From Jhaorihella thermophila (lineage in GTDB: Bacteria; Pseudomonadota; Alphaproteobacteria; Rhodobacterales; Rhodobacteraceae): a stretch of DNA of 64,000 nt. The notes under the pieces are model-generated. The model ran no database searches. It saw only the letters and a program-made list of their open reading frames with translations, and was not told the origin of the DNA. The stretch lies in contig NZ_FNVD01000001.1 in assembly GCF_900108275.1 (NCBI RefSeq), positions 434,001 to 498,000 on the forward strand, given 5' to 3'. Positions within the stretch are counted from its first letter, which is position 1. Each line of letters starts with the position of its first letter. This document shows positions 54,828-63,591 of this stretch, piece after piece. Position numbers and translations under genes: made by a program.

Positions 54828-57188
54828 ATGGGATTGAACGGGACCGCAGGAACATCCTGTGTTAAGCGTGCGGGCGACGGCTATATCTTGTGCCGACTTG
54901 TGGCGTCTGTTTTTTTCGTGGCCGTATTGGCGTTTGCCGCGATGCCGCGGTCGGTCGCGGCTCAGGATTTCAGCTTCGGGTCGTTCCGGGTCGAGGGCAA
55001 CCAACGCATCCAGACCTCTACGATCATCGCGCGCACGGGAATCACCCCGGGCAAGACCGTGACCGCCGGGCAGCTGAACGACGCCTATCAGAGCCTGCTT
55101 GACAGTGGTCTATTTGAGACAGTCGAGCTGGACCCGCAGGGCAGCACGCTGGTGATCCGCGTCGAGGAGCGGCCAACGATCAACGAAATCAACTTTGAGG
55201 GCAACAAGCGGATCAAGGACGAAGATCTTAGCAAGATCGTGGAGTCGCAATCGCGCCGCGTCTTCAATCCCCGTCAGGCCGAACGCGATGCCGCCAAGAT
55301 TGCCGAGGCTTACAGCCAGACCGGCCGGGTCGCCGCCACCGTGACCCCGCGCATCATCCGGCGCAGCGACAACCGGGTTGATCTTGTGTTCGAGATCTCC
55401 GAGGGCGACACGATCGAGATCGAGCGCGTGAGCTTTGTCGGCAACCGGGCCTTTTCCGACCGGCGGCTGCGGCAGGTCCTGGAAACCAAGCAGGCCAATT
55501 TCCTGCGCGCCTTCCTGCGTTCGGATACGCTGATCGAGGACCGCATCGCCTTTGACAAGCAGGTTCTGCGCGACTTCTACCTGTCGCGCGGTTACGTGGA
55601 CTTCCGTGTCAACAGCGCCAATGTCGAGTTCACCCGCGAACATGATGCCTTTTACCTGGTGGTGAATGTCACCGAAGGCCAGCAGTACAAGTTCGGCAAG
55701 ATCACGACCGTCAGCGAAATGCCGGGGGTGGATGCGGCCGCCTATCAGAAGATCATCAAAGTCAAGTCCGGCAAGGTCTATTCGCCATCCCTCGTTGAAA
55801 ATACAATCACCCGCATGGAGAACCTCGCGGTCAAGCAGGGGGTGGATTTTCTGCGGGTCGAGCCGCGGATCAAGCGCAATGACCGGGATCTGACCCTGGA
55901 TGTCGAGTTCGCTCTGACCAAGGGGCCGCGGATCTTTGTCGAGCGGATCGATATCGAAGGCAACACCACCACGCTTGACCGCGTGATCCGCCATCAGTTC
56001 CGCATCGCCGAGGGCGATCCGTTCAACCCGCGCGAGATCCGTCAGGCGGCCGAGCGGATTCGCGCGTTGGGATTCTTTGAAACGGCGGATGTGGAAACGC
56101 GCGAGGGCACATCGCCCGATCAGGTGATCGTCGATGTCAACGTGGTCGAGAAACCGACCGGATCGCTCAGCCTCGGCGGGTCATACTCCATCAATGACGG
56201 GTTCGGGGTCGCGATCGGGCTGAGCGAATCCAACTTTCTGGGCCGGGGGCAGCGGCTTTCGCTTACCCTGTCCACGGCGCAGGAATCGGAATCCTACGTT
56301 CTTGGTTTTACCGAACCCTATCTGCTGGGGCGCGATCTGCGTCTCGATCTGGATCTGGGCGTCTCCAGCACCAATTCGAGTTATGCCGCCTATGATACCC
56401 GCACAGGCTTTTTCAAGCCCGCTCTGACTTTCCCGACCGGCGAACTGTCGAGCCTTCGAATCGGCTATAACTGGGATCGGTCGGAGATGAAGGACAATGG
56501 CGACAGCAGCTTTGGCGCGGTGATCGGCAACGAGATCGCGCAAGGGTCGAAAGTGGCCAGCGGTGTCGGTCTGACCTATACCTACGACAGCCGCGTAAGT
56601 GGCCTTAACCCGAACGCGGGCGTCCTGTTCCAAATCGGAACCGATTACGCCGGTCTTGGCGGCGATTCCAAGTATTTCCGCGCCACCGGCAAGGTCATCG
56701 CGCAGACCAAGGTCTATCACGAAGAGATAACCCTGCGCGCGACCCTTCAGGGCGGGGTGTTCAGCTGGCGCGGGAACGGCTACAGCCGGACGCTGGATCG
56801 CTTCCTGTTGACCAATGACATCATGCGCGGGTTCGAACCGTCGGGCATAGGGCCGCGCGATCAGTCAGGCGGGGCGGATGACGCCATCGGCGGCAACTAT
56901 TTCGCGGTTGCCAGTTTCGAGGCCGAATTCCCGCTGGGCCTGCCCGAGGAACTGGGCCTGCGGGGCGGGGTATTCTATGACATTGGCAACTTGTGGAACG
57001 TCAGCAACGTGGACACGTCCGGCGCCACGATCGTCGGTGCGAACGGCGCGGCGCGGCACGTAATCGGATTTTCCTTGCTGTGGACCACGGGTCTTGGGCC
57101 TCTGCGCTTCAACTTCACCAAGGCGCTGAAAAAGGAGTCCTACGACAAGGAGCAGAGCTTCGACCTGACCTTGCAGACGAGCTTCTAG
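54828..57188 (+). CDS. bamA: Outer membrane protein assembly factor BamA
   Basis: 786 residues. Outer-membrane Omp85 protein that folds and inserts beta-barrels. A long n-region precedes a signal core (LVASVFFVAVLAFAAMP, cut after SVAA), then five POTRA domains (about 47-430: FRVEGNQRIQTSTII; INEINFEGNKRIKDEDLSK; IERVSFVGNRAFSDRRL) and the 16-strand barrel ending in a terminal Phe (FDLTLQTSF). The lid/loop motif RGF is in IMRGFEPSGIGPRD. The first 24 residues are odd for a signal peptide, but no later ATG, GTG or TTG fits better. Confidence 0.95.
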   Translation: MGLNGTAGTSCVKRAGDGYILCRLVASVFFVAVLAFAAMPRSVAAQDFSFGSFRVEGNQRIQTSTIIARTGITPGKTVTAGQLNDAYQSLLDSGLFETVELDPQGSTLVIRVEERPTINEINFEGNKRIKDEDLSKIVESQSRRVFNPRQAERDAAKIAEAYSQTGRVAATVTPRIIRRSDNRVDLVFEISEGDTIEIERVSFVGNRAFSDRRLRQVLETKQANFLRAFLRSDTLIEDRIAFDKQVLRDFYLSRGYVDFRVNSANVEFTREHDAFYLVVNVTEGQQYKFGKITTVSEMPGVDAAAYQKIIKVKSGKVYSPSLVENTITRMENLAVKQGVDFLRVEPRIKRNDRDLTLDVEFALTKGPRIFVERIDIEGNTTTLDRVIRHQFRIAEGDPFNPREIRQAAERIRALGFFETADVETREGTSPDQVIVDVNVVEKPTGSLSLGGSYSINDGFGVAIGLSESNFLGRGQRLSLTLSTAQESESYVLGFTEPYLLGRDLRLDLDLGVSSTNSSYAAYDTRTGFFKPALTFPTGELSSLRIGYNWDRSEMKDNGDSSFGAVIGNEIAQGSKVASGVGLTYTYDSRVSGLNPNAGVLFQIGTDYAGLGGDSKYFRATGKVIAQTKVYHEEITLRATLQGGVFSWRGNGYSRTLDRFLLTNDIMRGFEPSGIGPRDQSGGADDAIGGNYFAVASFEAEFPLGLPEELGLRGGVFYDIGNLWNVSNVDTSGATIVGANGAARHVIGFSLLWTTGLGPLRFNFTKALKKESYDKEQSFDLTLQTSF

Positions 57189-57189
57189 G

Positions 57190-57810
57190 ATGCCGGCCTT
57201 GATGATGGTGCATCCCCCAGGCCGAATCGAAGAGGGTGGAGCCCTGTTCCGCGCATTGGCCCTGTTCGTCCTTGCGGCGATGGCGCTGACGGTCGACAAC
57301 CGCCCGGCACCGGCCCAGCAATTGGGTCTGCCCAACAGTGCGATTCTCACCCTTTCGGCCGAAAGATTGTTCTCGGAATCCGCCTTTGGGCGGCGCGTGG
57401 CCAAGGAAATCGAGGCCGAAAGCGCGGTTCTGGCCGCCGAGAACCGACGGATCGAGGCCGAACTGAGCGCCGAGGAAAAGGAACTCACCGAACGGCGCGG
57501 CAAGATGGCCCCAGACGCGTTTCGCACCCTTGCCGATGCCTTCGACGCCAAGGTGCAGGAGATCCGCAAGACCCAGGACGCCAAGGCGCGCGATCTGGTT
57601 GCCAAACGCGATGCCGCGCGTGTTCAGTTCCTGCGCGCGGCCCGTCCGGTGCTCGAGGCGCTGATGCGCGATGCCGGGGCGACCGTGATCCTGGAACGCT
57701 CCAGCGTCTTTCTCAGCGCCAATTCGACCGATGTCACGGATGCGGCCATAGAAAGGATCGACGCAATTCTGGGCGATGGATCGACGCTCGAGTCGCCGAA
57801 GGGCCGTTAG
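57190..57810 (+). CDS. Periplasmic OmpH/Skp-family chaperone
   Basis: 206 residues. Signal sequence core ALFRALALFVLAAMALTV after a 19-residue n-region, then a long helical hairpin (about 70-150, coiled coil such as ENRRIEAELSAEEKELTERRGKMA) that would form the trimeric jellyfish-like Skp. It escorts unfolded barrel proteins to BamA. It begins two bases after the bamA stop. Poor ribosome-binding site suggests coupling with bamA. Later in-frame Met codons (5 and 6) are possible starts. Confidence 0.85.
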   Translation: MPALMMVHPPGRIEEGGALFRALALFVLAAMALTVDNRPAPAQQLGLPNSAILTLSAERLFSESAFGRRVAKEIEAESAVLAAENRRIEAELSAEEKELTERRGKMAPDAFRTLADAFDAKVQEIRKTQDAKARDLVAKRDAARVQFLRAARPVLEALMRDAGATVILERSSVFLSANSTDVTDAAIERIDAILGDGSTLESPKGR

Positions 57811-57880
57811 GCGGGCGCTTGCCCAGCCATCTGCGGGTTGATAGTCACGCAGCACAGAGACAGACAGGGGATCCCACACC

Positions 57881-58348
57881 ATGAGCTCCGAGTTGCAGAG
57901 CGCCGATATCCAGTTGATCCAGCGCATCCTTCCGCACCGCTATCCGTTTCTTCTGGTTGACAAGGTGGTAGATATCGACGGCACCCGCTCGGCGCGGGGG
58001 ATCAAGAACGTCACCATGAACGAACCGCATTTCCAGGGACATTTCCCCGGCACGCCGATCATGCCCGGCGTGACCATCGTCGAGGCGATGGCGCAGACCT
58101 CGGGCGTGATGCTGGGCGTGGCGATGGACATCATCGACCGCGATCTGCTGATCTATTTCATGTCGATCGACAAGTGCAAGTTCCGGCGCAAGGTGATCCC
58201 CGGCGACGTCATGGAAATGAATGTCACCACGCTGCGCGGCAAACCCGGCGGCAAGGTCTGGAAGTTTTCAGGCCGTGCCGAGGTCGAGGGCGAACTGGCC
58301 GCAGAGGCCGAGTTCTCGGCCTATGTGGATCTGGACGTGCAGGGCTGA
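57881..58348 (+). CDS. fabZ: 3-hydroxyacyl-ACP dehydratase FabZ
   Basis: 155 residues, hotdog fold. Dehydrates 3-hydroxyacyl-ACP in fatty acid synthesis. Active-site His in [18 protein letters not shown] and Glu in [14 protein letters not shown]-terminal [14 protein letters not shown]. Shares 3-hydroxyacyl-ACP with LpxA encoded four bases on. The gap before it (70 bases) is where lpxD is found in many other genomes. Confidence 0.97.
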   Translation: MSSELQSADIQLIQRILPHRYPFLLVDKVVDIDGTRSARGIKNVTMNEPHFQGHFPGTPIMPGVTIVEAMAQTSGVMLGVAMDIIDRDLLIYFMSIDKCKFRRKVIPGDVMEMNVTTLRGKPGGKVWKFSGRAEVEGELAAEAEFSAYVDLDVQG

Positions 58349-58352
58349 CGCA

Positions 58353-59138
58353 ATGAGCGACATACACCCCACCGCCATCATCGAGGACGGCGCGCGCATC
58401 GGACAGGATTGCCGGATCGGACCGTTCTGCGTGGTCGGCCCCGAGGTGGTTCTTGGCGACCGGGTGCACCTGAAGAGTCATGTCGTCGTCACCGGAAACA
58501 CGCGGATTGGCGACGATACGGTGGTGTTTCCGTTTTCCACCCTGGGGGAGATCCCGCAGGACCTGAAATTCAAGGGCGAAAAGACCCGCACCGAGATCGG
58601 CAGACGCAACCGGATTCGCGAATGCGTGACCGTCAATGCCGGCACCGAAGGCGGCGGGGGCGTCACGCGGATCGGGGATGACTGCCTGCTCATGGCCTGC
58701 ACGCATGTCGCCCATGACGTGCTGATCGGAAACCGGGTGATCCTGGTCAACTCTTCGGGCGTGGCCGGCCATGTGATCGTCGAGGATGACGTGATCATCG
58801 GCGGGCTGAGCGGCGTCCACCAGTTCGTCCGGATCGGGCGCGGTGCAATCATCGGTGCACTGTCCAAGGTTACCCGGGACGTGATCCCCTTTGGCCTGGT
58901 GCAGGGCGACGAGGGCCGCCTGGACGGGTTGAATCTGGTTGGGCTGAAGCGCCGCAATGTCCCGCGCGAAGAGATCGCCGCTCTGCGCGCCGCCTATCGC
59001 GCACTGGCCGAGGGCGACGGCAGCTTTCAGGAACGCGCGCGCAGGCTGGGCGAGGAGACCGACAGCGATTACGTCCGCGCCATCGTGGACTTCGTTGCCG
59101 GGGATACCGACCGGTCCTTCCTGACACCGCGGGGCTGA
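58353..59138 (+). CDS. lpxA: UDP-N-acetylglucosamine acyltransferase LpxA
   Basis: 261 residues. First step of lipid A synthesis. Left-handed beta-helix hexapeptides from the N-terminus (IHPTAIIEDGARIGQDCRIG), catalytic His in CTHVAHDVLIGN, and GGLSGVHQFVRIGRGAIIG, followed by a helical C-terminus. ATG 58353 is chosen by family alignment; the frame upstream is fabZ sequence. Confidence 0.97.
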   Translation: MSDIHPTAIIEDGARIGQDCRIGPFCVVGPEVVLGDRVHLKSHVVVTGNTRIGDDTVVFPFSTLGEIPQDLKFKGEKTRTEIGRRNRIRECVTVNAGTEGGGGVTRIGDDCLLMACTHVAHDVLIGNRVILVNSSGVAGHVIVEDDVIIGGLSGVHQFVRIGRGAIIGALSKVTRDVIPFGLVQGDEGRLDGLNLVGLKRRNVPREEIAALRAAYRALAEGDGSFQERARRLGEETDSDYVRAIVDFVAGDTDRSFLTPRG

Positions 59139-59142
59139 GGCG

Positions 59143-59937
59143 ATGCTGGCGCTGATTGCCGGAACCGGGCGGCTTCCGCAGCAGGTCGTGGGGGCGCTTG
59201 GCGTACGCCCGCTGGTCTGCGCGCTCGAGGGTTTTCTGCCCGAGGGAGTGGAGGTGGACCGCCGTTTCCGGATCGAGCATCTGGGCAGCTTCGTGGCTGA
59301 ACTGACGGCGCAAGGGGTGGACGAAATCTGTCTGGCCGGCGCGATACGCCGTGTGCCGGTGGAACCCGGCCTGATCGACGCGGCGACGATGCCGTTGGTG
59401 CCGATCCTGCAGCAGGCGCTGGCCGGCGGGGATGACGCCGCCCTGCGCGCGGTGATGGGAATATTCGAACGCGCCGGCATGACCGTGCGCGCCGCCCATG
59501 AGATTGCGCCGGAGTTGCTGCCGCCCGCCGGGGTGCCGACGCGCGCCGCCCCCGACGCGGCCGAGCGCAGCGATGCCACCCGCGCCGAGGCCGTGGTCGC
59601 CGCTATGGGTCAGGTCGATATTGGCCAGTCCTGTGCGGTCAGGGGCGGGCAGGTTCTGGCGGTCGAGGGGGTCTTTGGCACGGACTGGATGCTGGAGAGC
59701 CTGCGTCAGAGGCCGGACGGCACCGGGGGCATCTTGTTTAAGGCGCCGAAACCGGGGCAGGACCGCCGCGCCGATCTGCCGGCCATCGGCCCGGAAACGA
59801 TTCGGGGCGCGGCCGTGGCGGGTCTGAACGGCGTCGTGATCGAAGCCCAGGGCGTCATGGTTCTGGATCGCGCCGAGGTCATAGCCGAATGCGACCGTTT
59901 GGACCTGTTCCTGTGGGTGCGCGGGGCCGGCGAGTGA
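59143..59937 (+). CDS. lpxI: UDP-2,3-diacylglucosamine pyrophosphatase LpxI
   Basis: 264 residues, formerly DUF1009. Hydrolyses UDP-2,3-diacylglucosamine to lipid X in place of LpxH, as is usual in alphaproteobacteria. Pattern: LALIAGTGRLPQQV at the N-terminus, IEHLGSFVAELTAQGVDEIC, VGQ/VDIGQSCAVRGGQVLAVEGVFGTDWML and the end FLWVRG. Lies between lpxA and lpxB, overlapping the latter by one base. Confidence 0.93.
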   Translation: MLALIAGTGRLPQQVVGALGVRPLVCALEGFLPEGVEVDRRFRIEHLGSFVAELTAQGVDEICLAGAIRRVPVEPGLIDAATMPLVPILQQALAGGDDAALRAVMGIFERAGMTVRAAHEIAPELLPPAGVPTRAAPDAAERSDATRAEAVVAAMGQVDIGQSCAVRGGQVLAVEGVFGTDWMLESLRQRPDGTGGILFKAPKPGQDRRADLPAIGPETIRGAAVAGLNGVVIEAQGVMVLDRAEVIAECDRLDLFLWVRGAGE

Positions 59938-61088
59938 TGCGCGTTTTCCTCGTCGCCGGAGAGCCGTCGGGCGACCGGTTGGGCGGGGCGCTGATGGCCG
60001 GATTGCGCCAGTTGGTGCCGGATGTGCGCTTTTCCGGCGTCGGCGGCCCGTCGATGCAGGCACAGGGTATGAGCAGTCTCTTTCCGATGGAGGAGTTGTC
60101 GGTGATGGGGCTGGTCGAGGTGCTGCCCAGGCTGCGCCGTCTCAGGCGGCGGATTCGGGAAACCGCCGAGGCCGTTCTGACAGAGAGGCCGGATGTTCTC
60201 ATTACCATCGACAGCCCGGATTTTTCCCTGCGCGTGGCGAAGCTGGTGAAGGCATCCAGCGACGTGCGAACGGTGCATTACGTCGCGCCTTCGGTCTGGG
60301 CCTGGCGGCCGGGGCGGGCGCGGAAGATGGCCAGGGTGATCGACCATGTGCTGGCGCTGTTGCCGTTCGAGCCGCCGTACATGCAGGCTGCCGGCATGGA
60401 CTGCGACTTCGTGGGCCATCCGGTGGTGGCCGAGCCGCAAGCTACGGCTGAGGAAATCGGCGCGTTCCATGCGGCCTTCGCACTGGGGGACGCGCCGGTT
60501 CTGCTGGTGCTGCCGGGATCGCGCCACGGCGAGGTTGGCCGGCTTGTCGAGGTGTTCGGCGACGGGCTGAGGCGATTTCTGCGGGACCGGCCCGAAATGC
60601 GGGTCGTCGTGCCCGCTGCCGCGCCGGTGGCCGGCATGGTGGCCGAGGCCGCGGCGCGATGGCCGGGCGACCCCGTGGTGATCGATCCCGGCGCCTTTTC
60701 CACCGACGTCGCCCTGGCCCACAAGAGGGCGGCCTTTGCCACGGCCGAACTGGCGCTTGCGGCCTCGGGGACGGTGTCGCTGGAACTGGCGGCGGCGGGG
60801 ACACCGATGGTGGTGGCCTACCGGTTGAACTGGCTGACTTGGCAGCTGGCCCGGCTGTTGGTTTCGGTGGACACGGTGACGTTGGTGAATCTCGTCAGCG
60901 AAAGCCGGGTGGTCCCCGAATGCCTGGGGCCGGATTGCACCGGGGAGGCGATTGCCGAGCGTCTGCGAGAGGTTGCCGCCCGCCCGCAGGCTCAGCGCGC
61001 GGCGATGGAGGAGACCATGCGAAAGCTGGGGCGGGGCGGCGAAGCCCCCGGTCTTCGGGCGGCGCGGGCGGTTCTGGACCGGTTGTGA
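59937..61088 (+). CDS. lpxB: Lipid-A-disaccharide synthase
   Basis: 383 residues, GT-B glycosyltransferase. Joins lipid X to UDP-2,3-diacylglucosamine. MRVFLVAGEPSGDRLGGALM, HYVAPSVWAWRPGRARKMA, LLVLPGSRHGEVGRL and LAASGTVSLELAAAGTPMVVAYR are family signatures. TGATG overlap with lpxI. Ends the run; a dispersed element follows. Confidence 0.96.
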   Translation: MRVFLVAGEPSGDRLGGALMAGLRQLVPDVRFSGVGGPSMQAQGMSSLFPMEELSVMGLVEVLPRLRRLRRRIRETAEAVLTERPDVLITIDSPDFSLRVAKLVKASSDVRTVHYVAPSVWAWRPGRARKMARVIDHVLALLPFEPPYMQAAGMDCDFVGHPVVAEPQATAEEIGAFHAAFALGDAPVLLVLPGSRHGEVGRLVEVFGDGLRRFLRDRPEMRVVVPAAAPVAGMVAEAAARWPGDPVVIDPGAFSTDVALAHKRAAFATAELALAASGTVSLELAAAGTPMVVAYRLNWLTWQLARLLVSVDTVTLVNLVSESRVVPECLGPDCTGEAIAERLREVAARPQAQRAAMEETMRKLGRGGEAPGLRAARAVLDRL

Positions 61089-61123
61089 TTCAAGCGGACG
61101 CGCCTGCGGCGCGACGCCTGTCA

Positions 61124-61167
61124 GCCCGCTGCGCGGGCGGATTGGGGTATTTGTGACCAGAAAGAAG
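61124..61167 (+). repeat. Dispersed intergenic element, copy 8 (divergent subtype)
   Basis: GCCCGC-TGC-GCGGGC hairpin (61124-61138), then GGGGTATTTGTGACC and AGAAAGAAG. It lies between the convergent lpxB and LysR-type genes. Shares architecture but only part of the sequence with copies 1-7. Confidence 0.55.
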
Positions 61168-61169
61168 CT

Positions 61170-62090
61170 TTATCGGGGGAGGCTGTCTTCGGGCTGGGTC
61201 TGGGTGGCGAGCCAGTCGCGGAAGAGACGCAGCGCCGGGGCGCTGGATCGCGTGTGCGGCCAGACGAGGAAATAGGCGCCATCCGCTTCGATCGGGGCGG
61301 GGGCGAGCGCGACGAGGCGGCCGGTGGCAAGATCTTCTTCGACCAGGTAGTCCGGCATCAGGGCCGCGCCGAGACCCAGCAGAGCGGCTTGGGTTATGGT
61401 TGAGAATTGATCATGGATCGTGCCGGGCAGGGGGGATGGCGCCTGGACGCCGTTTCGGGCGAACCAATCCTGCCAGGCGCGCGGGCGGGTCTGGATGTGA
61501 AGGAGCGGCAGGTTCAGCAGATCCTGTGGCGAACCGGGCGAGGATCGTTCGAGGAGCGCGGGCGCGCAGACCGGAATGACCTGTTCCGCCCGCAGCAGAA
61601 GGTGCTCGGTTCCTGGCCAGTCCGGCTTTCCAAAATGTAACGCTGCATCGAATGGTTCGGTCGTGAAGTTGAAGGGGCGCAACCGGGTGGTCATGTTGAT
61701 GGTGACGTCCGGGTGCAGCCGGGCAAATTCCGGCAGGCGCGGCATCAGCCACCGCATGCCGAAGGTCGGCAGAATGGCGAGGTTCACGGTGCCGGTGGCC
61801 GGGGCAACCTGAAGGTGCAATGCGGCATTGGCGATCCGGTCAAGCGCCGCGCGGATGTCGGACGCATAGGCTTTTGCCGCCGGAGTGAGCGCAAGCCGCC
61901 GCCCGCCGCGCTGGACCATCGTGATGCCCATCTGGCGTTCGAGGGCTTGCAACTGGCGGCTGATCGCGCCCTGTGTCAGGGAGAGTTCGGAGGCCGCGGC
62001 CGAAGCGCTGCCGAGGCGGTCAACGGCTTCGAGCGCTCGGAGCGAGGCGATCGACGGGAAGAAACGGCGTGGGGCTATCATGTATTCCAT
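61170..62090 (-). CDS. LysR-family transcriptional regulator (GcvA-like)
   Basis: 306 residues. N-terminal winged helix (FPSIASLRALEAVDRLGSAS, helix SLTQGAISRQLQALERQMG), linker, and a periplasmic-binding-protein-like ligand domain (from about 95; LPTFGMRWLMPRLPEFARLHP is typical of the GcvA group). It is divergent from gcdH across 90 bases, so it most likely controls that gene and itself. Co-inducer unknown; glutarate or glutaryl-CoA is a guess. Confidence 0.9.
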   Translation of the reverse strand: MEYMIAPRRFFPSIASLRALEAVDRLGSASAAASELSLTQGAISRQLQALERQMGITMVQRGGRRLALTPAAKAYASDIRAALDRIANAALHLQVAPATGTVNLAILPTFGMRWLMPRLPEFARLHPDVTINMTTRLRPFNFTTEPFDAALHFGKPDWPGTEHLLLRAEQVIPVCAPALLERSSPGSPQDLLNLPLLHIQTRPRAWQDWFARNGVQAPSPLPGTIHDQFSTITQAALLGLGAALMPDYLVEEDLATGRLVALAPAPIEADGAYFLVWPHTRSSAPALRLFRDWLATQTQPEDSLPR

Positions 62091-62116
62091 TTTCTCATGA
62101 TTGGGTGCGGAAGTCT

Positions 62117-62134
62117 CGCTGTTTTTGATCAGCG
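62117..62134. promoter_or_regulatory. Dyad between the LysR gene and gcdH
   Basis: CGCTG-N8-CAGCG (62117-62121, 62130-62134) lies in the 90-base divergent gap. It is a candidate LysR-type binding site; TTGATC (62125-62130) may be part of a gcdH -35. Confidence 0.4.
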
Positions 62135-62180
62135 TTGCCGGCTAGGGTAACGCCAGTTTTCCAAAGAACAGGAGAGAGCC

Positions 62181-63398
62181 ATGAATGCGCCGAGCTTGCG
62201 CCCCAAGGATGCGCCGGATCTGGCTGGGTTTGATTGGGCCGATCCGTTCCGGTTGACCGACCAGTTGACCGAGGACGAACGCATGATCGCGGACAGCGCG
62301 CGGGCCTATGCTCAGGAAAAGCTGCAGCCGCGTGTGACCCGGGCCTTTGCGGACGAGCAAACCGACCCGGAAATCTTTCGCGAGATGGGCCAGATGGGCC
62401 TGCTGGGCACGACGATCCCCGAGGAATATGGCGGGCTGGGCGCGGGCTATGTGAGCTATGGCCTGGTTGCGCGGGAAATCGAGCGGGTAGATTCAGGGTA
62501 TCGGTCGATGATGTCGGTGCAAAGCTCGCTGGTGATGTATCCGATCTATGCCTATGGCTCGGAGGAGCAGCGGCGGAAATACCTGCCGAAACTGGCCAGC
62601 GGCGAATGGATCGGCTGTTTCGGCCTGACCGAGCCCGACGCGGGCAGCGACCCCGCCAGCATGAAGACCCGCGCCGAGAAGACCGCGAACGGCTATCGGT
62701 TGACCGGATCCAAGATGTGGATCTCGAACGCGCCGATCGCCGATGTCTTCGTGGTCTGGGCCAAGTCCGACGCCCATGACGGCAAGATCCGCGGTTTCGT
62801 CCTGGAAAAGGGCATGAAGGGGCTGAGCGCGCCGAAGATCGAGAACAAGATGAGCCTGCGCGCCTCGATCACCGGAGAAATCGTGATGGATGGCGTCGAA
62901 GTGGGCGAAGAGGCGCTGCTGCCGAATATCCAGGGGCTGAAGGGACCGTTCGGATGTCTCAACCGCGCGCGCTATGGTATCGCCTGGGGCGCGATGGGGG
63001 CGGCCGAATTCTGCTGGCACGCGGCCCGGGCTTACGGGCTGGATCGCAAGCAGTTCAACCGTCCACTGGCGCAGACGCAGCTCTATCAGAAGAAACTGGC
63101 CGACATGCAGACGGAAATCGCTCTGGGGTTGCAATCCTGTCTGCGGGTCGGGCGGCTGATGGACGAAGCGAATGCCGCGCCCGAGATGATCTCGATCATC
63201 AAGCGGAACAATTGCGGCAAGGCGCTGGATATCGCGCGGATGGCGCGCGACATGCACGGCGGCAACGGAATAAGCCTCGAGTTCCATGTGATCCGGCACA
63301 TGATCAACCTCGAGACTGTGAACACCTATGAGGGCACGCATGACGTTCATGCGCTGATCCTGGGCCGGGCGCAGACCGGGCTTCAGGCGTTCTTCTGA
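62181..63398 (+). CDS. gcdH: Glutaryl-CoA dehydrogenase
   Basis: 405 residues, acyl-CoA dehydrogenase fold. Oxidises and decarboxylates glutaryl-CoA to crotonyl-CoA in lysine and tryptophan breakdown. Catalytic Glu384 in [19 protein letters not shown], the form typical of GCDH, with [14 protein letters not shown] and the Arg-containing [13 protein letters not shown] region. GGAGAG precedes ATG 62181. Confidence 0.92.
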   Translation: MNAPSLRPKDAPDLAGFDWADPFRLTDQLTEDERMIADSARAYAQEKLQPRVTRAFADEQTDPEIFREMGQMGLLGTTIPEEYGGLGAGYVSYGLVAREIERVDSGYRSMMSVQSSLVMYPIYAYGSEEQRRKYLPKLASGEWIGCFGLTEPDAGSDPASMKTRAEKTANGYRLTGSKMWISNAPIADVFVVWAKSDAHDGKIRGFVLEKGMKGLSAPKIENKMSLRASITGEIVMDGVEVGEEALLPNIQGLKGPFGCLNRARYGIAWGAMGAAEFCWHAARAYGLDRKQFNRPLAQTQLYQKKLADMQTEIALGLQSCLRVGRLMDEANAAPEMISIIKRNNCGKALDIARMARDMHGGNGISLEFHVIRHMINLETVNTYEGTHDVHALILGRAQTGLQAFF

Positions 63399-63407
63399 AA
63401 TCGAGAC

Positions 63408-63437
63408 GGGGCGTGCGGTCGCGGGATCGCGCGCCCC
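63408..63437 (+). terminator. Possible gcdH terminator
   Basis: GGGGCGTGCG (63408-63417) pairs with CGCGCGCCCC (63428-63437), ten pairs with one G-T. Only a weak U-rich stretch follows. Confidence 0.5.
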
Positions 63438-63591
63438 TGTGCCGATGTTCTTGTAATCGGTATTATGTGTTTATTTGGCATCGTGTGCCGATGGGCGAAA
63501 TGACGTTCCGTCCCTTTGCTTTGACGACATTGTCCTGCGGTGCGTTGCTCTCGTATCGTTTCCTGGACGGAGGAGCACACGAGGAAACCCC

